A stretch of DNA of 64,000 bases from Euphorbia lathyris (taxonomy: Eukaryota; Streptophyta; Magnoliopsida; Malpighiales; Euphorbiaceae). The notes beneath the pieces are model-generated. The model had not been told where the DNA came from. It worked only from the letters and a program-made list of their open reading frames with translations, and searched no databases. The position numbers and the translations under genes were made by a program. The stretch lies in the NCBI RefSeq assembly GCF_963576675.1, contig NC_088918.1, positions 46,905,501-46,969,500 of the forward strand, read 5' to 3'. Shown here piece after piece: positions 32,887 to 42,318 of this stretch; the stretch's first letter is position 1, and each line of letters starts with the position of its first letter.

Positions 32887-34937
32887 ATGTCTTCAAATAA
32901 TCCCACTGGGAATGTCCCAACCAACAAAGACCATGATAACAGTCCCCTTGAACAAATTGTACCACATCCTGACGGTACGGTGCAACCTTCACATGAATGG
33001 TCTCCCGAGTCATTTTTGGACCAGATGGTGGAATCTGTTTGGCGGGAACTAGGCAACGAATCAGCTGATAGAGCACGTGATATCCTCAATAGAAACGATG
33101 TAATAGAGCGGGCTAGAAGGGTGCTCGGCAACAACAACCCCAAGGAGTCGCTGCTAGTGCAGGTCCAGCAATGAATAATTCTGAACCAAGGGATAGATCG
33201 AGATCACGTCATAGACGTTCGCCCAGACCATGAGAAAACAACAATAAGGGTCGAGATAGTGGATCCCTTTCTCCGGACAGGTTTACGGCGGCGGTAGAGG
33301 CGCGATTCCAAGAAGAATCCCGAAAGCAAAAACAGAATGAAGAACGATACGCCCATCAAGTAAATAGGCATTCGCCTTTCACCGCCTATATTATGGGATT
33401 CAAAAAAGATGGACGCTACAAAATATCCAACTTGCCACAGTACAAAAAAGCAAAAAACCCTGAAGCACATGTAAGAAAATACAGGGAACTGATGGACCTA
33501 GGAGGAGCAAATGAAGGGATCCTTTGTAGAATGTTTTCTACAACATTGAGCGGATCAACCTATGGATGGTTCGAATCCCTAGCAGTTGGATCCATAAATA
33601 GCTGGGAAGAATTAAGCCGAGAATTTTGTGTAAAGTTTGCAGGTAGTATCCCCTGTAAGGTGTCTAGCAGAACACTATATGACTTAAAGCATAAGGAGGG
33701 CGAACCATTGAGAACCTACATCAATCGATTCAATGACTTGTGTACGGATATAATAGACATTGATGTAAATACGGTGGTAGAGGCCATAATAAAAAACACG
33801 AGGTGTAAAAGATTGCAAGAAAAATTGGTTATCCATAAACCAAAGACAATCGTGGAATTAGTTGAACGCTGCAAAAGATTTATGGAGATTGATGACATCA
33901 ACAGAAATAATGAATCGTCAGGCCATAATTCACCAGAAAGGAGAGACCATGGCGGATCTAGCAGGCGCGAGAACAAATGGGCGGATGCCAGGCCCAGTAG
34001 ATGTGAGAACAGATGGGCTGATAGCAAATGGACGGATCAAAGAATCAAACGTCCCTCCAAAGGCGGATGTCATTTCACTCCTCTTAACACTCCTAAGAAT
34101 GAGGTCCTATTATGGCTAGAGAAGAGTAGATTCAAAAGAGACGTCACATACCCAGATTTCAAAGGCGAACAACACATTCCGATGGGAAAAAATACAAAAG
34201 CATATTCCAAGTTCCATAGAAGGCAGGGCCATGACACTAATAGATGCCTTGTGCTGGAAAAAGAGATTGAAAAATTAATTGAACGAGGAGTGCTCGACAG
34301 GTTTGTTCAAAATGAACAAAGTGAGGGAAAAGAAAAAGAAGGTAAAGGCAAAGGCAAGGGGGTGATCAACGTTATTGCAGGGGGACCCGGATATCAACCA
34401 CTCGCTAAAAAGGCGAGGATGCAGGATTCTGATAAGGTGGCTCTCAATAAACCTTTTGCCGAAGTTGGATCCCCTAATGGTCCTCACGCTGATGCGTTAG
34501 TAATCATGATGAACATTGAAGGATGGGATATGAAGCGTGTCATGATTGACACCGAGAGCTCGTGCAATGTAATCACAAGAAGTGCATTCGCCAAGTTGAA
34601 AATAGATCCAATGCAGGTTAAAACTACTATTGTGGACATCCTAGGGGTGACCGGGCATACTGTCCAAACCAAGGGACAGGTAATGCTGGAATGTGAGATC
34701 ACGGACGGAAACCAGACTTGGAAGGGAGAGAAAGAATTCACCATCCTGAATGGCCGGCTGGCGTATAATGTTATCTTAGGAAGACCTTTCCTCTCAGAAG
34801 CTGCTGCCCTAATATCGGTACGCCATTTAACTATATACGTGCCAACTGAAAAAGGCGGAATAATGGTCAAAGGGAGTCAAAAAAACAGCTCAAGAAACTT
34901 ATACGGCGTCTCTAACCATACGCCCGTAAGAAGATAA
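32887..34937 (+). pseudogene. Tat element gag and protease, broken
   Basis: The likely start is the ATG at 32887 (MSSNNPTG). A stop at 33172 and a TGA near 33231 separate this N-terminus from a 514-codon open frame at 33393-34937. The gag core includes YDGxxNP-like QYKKAKNPEAHVRKYRE, WFESLAVGSINSWEELS and YINRFNDLC. A degenerate zinc knuckle (SKFHRRQGHDTNRC, first Cys lost) is near 34208. The protease segment has MIDTESSCNVI near 34545, where the usual DTGSS triad reads DTESS, followed by YNVILGRPFL. Gag and protease share one frame here. Confidence 0.88.
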
Positions 34938-37900
34938 CGATGAACAAGAAGAGGAGGAGAATATGAACACTGCCGCTCTAGGAGAGACAGAGACATGCCT
35001 TATCTCCAAAGGAAAAAGAGTGAAAATTGCAAAGGGGCTGCACCCAGAGATCAAGGAGGCAATTATACAAACACTCGTTGAATGCTAGGAGGTTTTTACC
35101 GGTGATAGTGAAATACTAAGAGGCATAAGCCCAGGCCTCATTACTCACAAGCTCAATACAATGGATGAAGTTACACCGGTAACACAAAAAAGAAGAAATC
35201 ATGGGCCAGAGAGACAGAAGGTGATAGAGGAGGAGATCGCAAAACTAAAAAAGGCGGATGCAATAGAAGAAGTAATTTATACTGAATGGCTGGCGAATGT
35301 GGTTCTAGTCAAGAAAGCTGGCGGAGCGTACAGTATGTGTGTCGACTTCACGGACTTAAACAAGGCGTGCCCGAAGGACAATTACCCTCTACCATGTATT
35401 GACATCCTGGTGGATGGAACGGCAGGGCACGAGGTCTACTCTTTCACAGATGTGAAATCTAGCTATCACCAAATACATATGCATCCTGAGGACTGGATCA
35501 AGACATCATTTATCACACATCAAGCGACATATTGTTTTAAAGTGATGCCTTTTGGCTTAAAAAATGCAGGGGCCACATATCAGCGCATGATGAACAAGAT
35601 CTTCGAGGATAAGAAGGGTGATAACTTCTCCATATACGTTGATGACATGATCATCAAAAGCAAAACCATGAAGGAACATGCGGCGGATACCAAAGAGGTA
35701 GTCGATGTATTAAAAATTCATAATATTAAGCTTAACCCGGAAAAATGCACGTTGGGTGCCACATCTGGAAAATTTTTGGGCTATATCATTAATCGCCAAG
35801 GAGTCACGGCCAATCCTGAAAAAGTAAAGGCGGTGCTAGAAATGAAGCCACCAAAGAACCTTCGAGAGGTGCATCGCTTGAATGGGCGGATCATTGCTTT
35901 GGGAAGATTCATATCTTACTCCGCTAGACGATGCCTCCCATTCTATGAGGTGATTAAGAAGCAAAAATCCTTCGATTGGAATGACGATTGCCAACAAGCC
36001 TTCGAAAGAATAAAGGAGTTCTTGTCTAAACCACCGCTGATGAGTAGACCAACCAAAGGTGAGGACCTTTATTTATACATTTCAGTTACAGAGAAAGCGA
36101 TATGTACGGTCATAATTAGGGAGGAAGAAGGACAATAGTATCCTATATATTATGTGAGCAAAGTGTTGAAAGATGCTGAGACAAGATATTCAAAGCTAGA
36201 CAAAATGGCGTTGGCGGTAGTAGTCACTTCCATCCGCCTGCGCCCGTATTTCCAAGCACACGCCATCATAGTGCGAACAAGTATACCAATGAGGAAGGTG
36301 TTGCAGCGACCAGAAACATCCGGCAGGTTGATGGAGTGGTCCATACGGCTAGGCGAGTTTGACATTCGGTACGAGGGAAGAGTAGCATTAAAAAGCCAGG
36401 TTTTGGTGGATTTTGTTAACGAATTCATAGAGGAATTCACAAGCTCGCCAAAAGTCAGAAAAGAAGAATGGACAATGCATACAGATGGAGCCTCTTCTGA
36501 AGAAGGAGTAGGAGTAGTAATAAAGGGGCCAGAGTATGTCCGAATCTGCTACGCAGCCAAATTAGATTTCACCACAACTAACAACGCGGTAGAGTACGAA
36601 GCCCTAATCCTCGGATTACAACTGTTGAAGGAAGTTGTACCAGAGCATATAGTGATATACAACGATTCAAAGTTGATGGTGAACCAGGTAACGAAGAATT
36701 TACATGTCAAAGATGAAACCTTGGTAAAATATGTGGAAGAAGCAAAGCGGATCCTATCTATACTGGAGGGCAAAGACGTGAAGTGGGAAATAGTACACAT
36801 CACGCGAGAATCAAATATGGAGGCAGATCACCTAGCCAAAGTAGCCTCCACCAAAAATCAGTGGCAAGACCTCACATGTCCGTTTTCAATCAAAACGAGA
36901 CCGACATTTGATAAAGAAGAAGTGGTGATCGTCTAGTTGGCTCAGAATGATTGGAGAACCGCCATAGTGAAGTATATGGAGGAAGGAATTCTGCCTGAAG
37001 ACAAGAATCAAGCTAGGAAGGTGGTCAAGAAGGCCGCTCATCATGCTATTATGGAGGATCAGTTATACAAAAAATCCTTTAGACAGCCTTGGTTAAAATG
37101 TATAACTACAGAGGAGGGACAAGATGTTCTCTGGGAATTGCACGAAGGAATATATGGAGCACACGAGGCGTATGCTACGATCTTTAGAAAAGCAAGGTTA
37201 GCAGGATATTATTGGCCCACAACGGAGAAAGATGCTAAGAAAATGGTGAAAGAATGCCACAATTGTCAAATTCACGCAAATGAGACACATGTACACAAGG
37301 TGCTTCAAAGACCGATCATAGAAGGCTGTCCTGTCCATTCGCCACCTGGGGCATTGATATAGTAGGACCCTTCCCGCCTACCAAGAGACAATACAAGTTC
37401 GTGATTGTAGCGGTAGATCATTTCACCAAATGGGCGGAGGCCGAACCCGTTTCAATTATCACTGCCAGGCGAATGATAGATTTCCTCCACGACAACATTA
37501 TTGGAAGATTTGGCGTACCTCATACAATTGTCACAGATAATGGAACGCAGTTCAATTGTGAGGAATTCAAGAAATACTGCTCAGATTGGGGAATCACCAA
37601 CAACTTCACCTCCGTTTATAATCCACAATCAAACAGGATGACCGAGGTTACAAATCGTACGCTTGTCAATGGGATTAAGAAAAGATTAGGAGAAAAGAGG
37701 AAATGCTGGGCGGATGAGTTGATGTCAGTCTTATGGGCGTACCGCACAACCCCTAGGGTGGAAACCGGAGAAACCCCGTTCTCCTTCACTTATGGAGTCG
37801 AGGCAGTTCTCCCCATTAAAATCAAGAATCCTAGTGGGTGAATCTCCTTTTATTGCGAACAACAAAATGAAGAGAGGCTTAGACAAAGCCTGGATGATCT

Positions 37901-38195
37901 TGAAACAAAGAGGGATAGAGCTTCTACTAGAATTGCCGCCTATAAACAGCGAGTCGCCTCATATCACAACAAAAACGCTCGCCTAATGGAGCTAAATAAA
38001 TGGGATTTAGTCCTGAAGAAGGCGGATAAAATCCAGTCGGCAGATGGAAAAGGCAAGTTAGGCGTAACCAGGACGAGACCATACCGTGTAGCGGTTAAAA
38101 TTGGAGCCGCCACCTTCAAGCTTGAGGAGATGGATGGAACAGAAATACCAAGAACTTGGAACATCCAGAATCTCCGCAAATACTTTCAGAAGTAG
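34938..38195 (+). pseudogene. Tat element pol: RT, RNase H, archaeal-type RNase H, integrase
   Basis: Reverse transcriptase motifs run from WLANVVLVKK through VDFTDLNKACPKDNYPLP, TDVKSSYHQI, MPFGLKNAGATYQR and the active site IYVDD (about 35635-35650). RNase H follows (YVSKVLKDAETRYSKLDKMA near 36150). A second RNase H begins WTMHTDGASS near 36470, with NNAVEYEAL, YNDSKL and NMEADHLAK supplying its acidic residues. Integrase has a zinc finger (CHNCQIH near 37256), DHFTKWAE, TDNGTQF and the glutamate in MTEVTNR, and ends with RTWNIQNLRKYF at 38195. Stops near 35086, 36136 and 36934 and shifts near 37360 and 37838 inactivate it. Confidence 0.92.
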
Positions 38196-39018
38196 AAGGA
38201 AAAGGGCCTTGAGTACTCTTTTTCCTTAGAATAAGTTTTTTTCCAATGAGTTTTTTCTTGTTATAAGGTTTTAATGAGGCTCATAAGAGAGGCTATTCAC
38301 AAATGTAATAAGAGGCAAGTCATTTCTTGCTCAATAAATGAATTGTTATTGAAATTAATTTTTGCTTGCATGTTTCTCTTTAGCACATAATACATAAATG
38401 TCTTCTAACTAAGAGGGAAGGCATAGATTCTCCATTTATGATCACCATTGCATCTTTTGTAAAGAGATTTTTAGGCAAATCCCCTCCATAGGGCAAATTC
38501 TCCTTCCGCAACAGGATAGATTCTCCATTTGTGTTCTCCATTGTTTCTCCCGTGGGGAGATTTCATACGAAGTCCCTCTATATCAGGGCAGATTCTCTTC
38601 CACGTGAAAGAATCTTTTAAAAGTCCATTCATAGGGCGGATCCAAAATTATAAATGTCCCGCAATGGATAGACACTTTTTTGTAAAGTGGTCATTTAGAT
38701 ATCCTATTAATGGGCGGATTGTCCTGCGCAAAGGAAATCCTTAAAAGCTTATCGCAAGCTTACCGGGGGACGGCTGGCCACCTACCCCGGAATATGGTGG
38801 AAAAGTTTAAGTACTTGAAAAAGCGATATGAAGAAACAAGTCTGAAATACTTAAAGAAGCAGTTCAGAGAATAAGTCTAGACACTTATGTCTCTCCCAAA
38901 AAGCATATAATTAAGTGAATGCTTAAAAGTAAAAAGGCATGCATCAAAGGCAAAAAAAAAAACTTCTTGAAGAGAAGCAAAAGAAATATTAAATGTGCAA
39001 AAAGATATTGTAGCATTT
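38196..39018 (+). other. Spacer between integrase and the antisense gene
   Basis: This is non-coding on both strands. It contains degenerate repeats of roughly 120 bp around the words GATTCTCCATTT and AGGGC(G/A)GATT (about 38427, 38518, 38630, 38710), and a GC-rich inverted pair near 38762-38799 (CCGGGG...CCCCGG). The last 80 bp are A-rich. It would be the 3' end of both the sense polyprotein mRNA and the convergent antisense gene. Confidence 0.55.
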
Positions 39019-41225
39019 TTACATCAAAAAGACCCTAAGCAGTGAGGTCATTAATATTATCATCAAGAGGAGAGGAGCTGGGTTAGCCTCAATGGGCTTC
39101 GGTGTAGGCTCAGGAGCAGGATCATGTTGGCCTCTTGTTTGCTCATCCGCCTTAGGGAGATCCTCACCTGGCACAGCATCGCCATCTTCCAAAGCGTCCT
39201 CCGTGTCCTGAACGACGTCCTCCAGGTCAATGATCTCTCCACTCTTCTTTGGTATGGCAGGAGGGGCAAAAGCTTCTTTGAAAATGACCGCCCTGGCATC
39301 CTCCAAAGAAGCATAGTAAACTGCCTCATTCTTGGAAGGCACCTCCACTTGGGGATCATCGATGCCAACATCTGGAAAGTCTTTCAAAAGAACCGTCAGG
39401 ATGCGTTCGCCGTAATAGTAGGCACGGAGTCCACAAGCTCCCTCTAAATGCTCCCAATCCTTCTCTCGCCTCTCTTGCTCCGCCCTCAGCTCCTCAGACA
39501 ACTTGGCAGCTTCCGAAGTCTTCTCCTCCAGCTTCTTCTCCAGATCAGCAAGCTTCTCCTTTAAACCATTCGCCAAAGCACTTGCTGCCTGTGCATTGGA
39601 TCTAGCGAGGGAGGCTTCATCCTTTAGCTCCTTGAGACGAGCTTCATTCACTGCATTCACAACAAGGCTCGCCTCCACAACATTGCAATGATCAATGGTC
39701 TGAGACAGATAATAAGAGAAAGAGTAAGTTAGAGAAGGAAATTATAAAAATATGTCAAGATCAAAAATAGCACCTACCGCCAAAGCCCGACGCTTGATCA
39801 TTTTAAGGTGAGATAGGGTCTTGTACTTGGCCCTCGTCTCCAGAACAACAGGGAGCTTGCCTATAGCCTCTTCGATGTCATGCATTATATGCTCCGAAGC
39901 CAGAACCAACCCCGGACCATAAGTAGACAACCAATAACCCCCAAGATCAGGCTTCGAGGAATGAAAGTTTGAAGAACAGATTAAAGACAAAGGTAAATTC
40001 CAATATTCCCTATAAAAAGCATATAGAGAGAAAAGGCATACCTGAGAAAAGGAAGAGGAGAATAAGGAGACTTTAGGAGTCTTGGCCAGAACCATTTATT
40101 GATCCAACTCACCTGCTTATGAAGCTCGCTCCTGAGGACCGGCTGCCCTGGCCTTTTTCGAAGAAGGAGGAGATTGAGCCCCAGAGGCTGCAGGACGCTT
40201 CCCATCCTTCTTGCTAAGCGCAACGTTCGCCTTCTCCTGGGTGACCAGAGCTACTTGAAGCTTTCGCCTCTCTGCAATAACATCTTTGGCGTTAATTCTC
40301 CCCCTACAAGAAGGGGCGAAGGACAAAAACAAGTCAATAAGGCGAATAAAAAAAGGCAGAAGATACCTTCAAAAGCGTAGAAATTATTGTAGCGAATCTC
40401 TCCATCCCGTATTGTTGCTAGGGGTTCGCCGGACTTCATAATAGCCAAAGCTTGGTCATACGTCCAAAAGTCATGCTTGAGAGACCGAACAATCCGCAAA
40501 GTACTCTTCTCCTCTTGGGTAAGGTAAAACTTTTGATTCGCCCTCTCTTTTGGATTATAGTTCCATCCAGTAGGAAACCCGAGATGTACGCCTTCCACTA
40601 TCTTCATAAAGAAAAATCTTTGCTCCCAACGATGGACGTTTGACATTTTACTATGAAAAGGCGAGTACCCTTTCAATTTGGAAAAGGTAATGTGACTTTC
40701 CACCTCGCGCTTGGACATGGTGTGAAGAGTTCGGAAAATTCGTGGGCTCAGAATTAAGCCCAGATTCTCCGCCAAGTAAGTATCCAATATTAAGTCTAAC
40801 CAACCATTTGGATGCAGTTGACAAATAGGGATGTAGAAAAATTCAAGAATGTCCCCAACCATTTTGGGGACCGGATAACTAAAGCCCCTTTCAACGTGGC
40901 TTTGATAGACTGCAAAATAACCCTGAGGAGGGGACGCATGTCTTTGATAAGGCGTAGGAACCAAGCAAGAAGCCGCTCGAAGCCAAGGGTATAGAGATTG
41001 AAGAGTTATCAGGAGAGTGAAGCTAAAACTGGAAGAGGTCACCTCCATTTTAGGGGATTTTGCCCCTTTCTTTTTAGGTGCAGAAGAACTGGCTTCTTTT
41101 CCAGAAGTAAGGTTTTGAGCCTTTATAGTCGCAATAAGAATACGAGACGAAGAAGGCACCAAGGAAGAATTTGAGTTCAAGCTCAAGGTTCTCTCGGAAG
41201 AAGAAGTAGAAGATGAAAGAAGCAT
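39019..41225 (-). pseudogene. Antisense gene of the Tat element (putative gypsy-type transposon domain plus coiled coil)
   Basis: Exon 1 (41225 to about 40367) encodes 280 or so residues with the plant 'putative gypsy type transposon' pattern: GYFAVYQSHVERGF, QLHPNGWLDLILDTYL and HRWEQRFFFM. A donor GAAG/GTATC follows. Later segments encode a Lys/Ala/Ser-rich stretch (about 40303-40113), a piece with GYWLSTYGPGLVLASEH (39960-39778), and a last exon (39699-39019) with a heptad-rich coiled coil (residues about 10-80), ACGLRAYYYGERIL and an acidic tail. The intron 39700-39777 (78 bp, GT/AG) joins two exons in the same phase. The middle exons contain frameshifts, so this copy is probably dead. 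Antisense frames at this position are known in Tat elements; their role is unknown. Confidence 0.78.
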
Positions 41226-41557
41226 TCAAATAAACAAAAATTCAAAGATGAATGGAGAAATTACAGAAGAAAAGATAAACTTACATGAAAAATTGAAAGG
41301 TAGAGAGAGGAATTAAGCTTCTGCAGATGATTGAAGAGAATCGTAGAGAGCAAAAGTGAAGATGAAAGGAGTTGAAATGAAAGCCTCATCTATTTAGTGA
41401 AATGATTAAATAATTTTGAAATCCGTGTCAAGAACTGCCACCTGTAAAAACGTCATCGGCCTAGATAAAGGTGCTTGTCGGGTGCAATAAATGCTAACAG
41501 CATGCGAAGAAGCTGAGAAGTCCTAAAGAACTCAAAAGACCATTTAGAGGAGGCTTC
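41226..41557 (-). promoter_or_regulatory. Promoter-like region of the antisense gene, and polypurine tract
   Basis: On the minus strand there is a TATA-like CACTAAATAGA near 41390-41400, then a CT-rich leader (TTTCATCTTCAC, CTCTCTACC), then a GTAAGT donor-like site near 41280 before the ATG at 41225. On the plus strand, TTTAGAGGAGGCTTC ends at 41557, next to the 3' LTR, and serves as the polypurine tract for plus-strand DNA. Confidence 0.5.
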
Positions 41558-41764
41558 TGATAACATTCGCCATGAAACATGAAGGATTAAACAAGAAATA
41601 TTCCCTAGCAAAGAGGGCTTAAGGGGAATAAAAGCTCGCTGTAGACACCGAGTCGGAGGACCTGTGACGAAAACCTGAAAACAAGACGGTTGAAGCGATT
41701 GATTCCGAAAGTTTCAAAAATAATAAAATAAATAAGTTACAGTCGGTCGCTGTTGTCGATCGGA

Positions 41765-42090
41765 TAGCTCGCGAATGCTTAACGGCACGGTGCGAGTGCT
41801 TAGCGGCGGGCGACGCGCATTCGACGACAGTCGGACGCACGCTCGACGACGCAAAGCACGCGCTCGACGTCTATCGGACGCACGCACCCAACCATGAATA
41901 GTACGCGCTCGGTGTCCGAGCAAGGCACGAGCTTGGTGGCACAAGACGCGCGCTCGTCGGCCACGGGACGTGTGCAACCGGCAGCGCGGAACACGCGTTC
42001 GGCGGTCACGACGCGTGAACGCCCGACGACGCGGAACACGAGTTCGACGACCGCGGGGCGTGCACGCCCGACGGTGCGAGGCGCGCCCCG
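41765..42090. repeat. GC-rich minisatellite, unit about 45 bp
   Basis: About seven degenerate units are present. The two best (about 41987-42031 and 42032-42076) are exactly 45 bp and differ at roughly ten positions. Anchor words are GCGGAACACG, TCGACGAC and CGGACGCAC. Long open frames across it on both strands are a by-product of the GC-rich periodicity. Confidence 0.8.
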
Positions 42091-42118
42091 GCGGCCGTTG
42101 AGCGAGTGCCCAATCGCG

Positions 42119-42267
42119 TTGGGCGGAAGCCCAAAGGTAGGGGGGCGCGAGCGCCCAACCGCGCGTTGGGCGCTCGCCCAACGCTGTTGGGCGGTAGCCC
42201 AACGTGATGTTGGGCGGCCGCCCAACAAGCCTTGGGCGGCCGCCCAACGACTTTGGGCGACGCCCAA
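42119..42267. repeat. Array of seven palindromes based on TTGGGCG/CGCCCAA
   Basis: Palindromes are at 42119-42134, 42143-42156, 42165-42182, 42186-42203, 42209-42226 (perfect, 18 bp), 42232-42247 (perfect, 16 bp) and 42253-42267. The arms are nearly constant and the centres vary. The array ends about 40 bp before the TATA box. Confidence 0.95.
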
Positions 42268-42308
42268 TTTTGCTCGTGCGTCGCCCAAAGTTTCCGGGAC
42301 CCGTTTCC

Positions 42309-42318
42309 CTATATAAGG
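42309..42318 (+). promoter_or_regulatory. TATA box of the Ogre-like LTR
   Basis: CTATATAAGG lies directly after the palindrome array and before a purine-rich leader. It is the likely core promoter. Confidence 0.75.
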
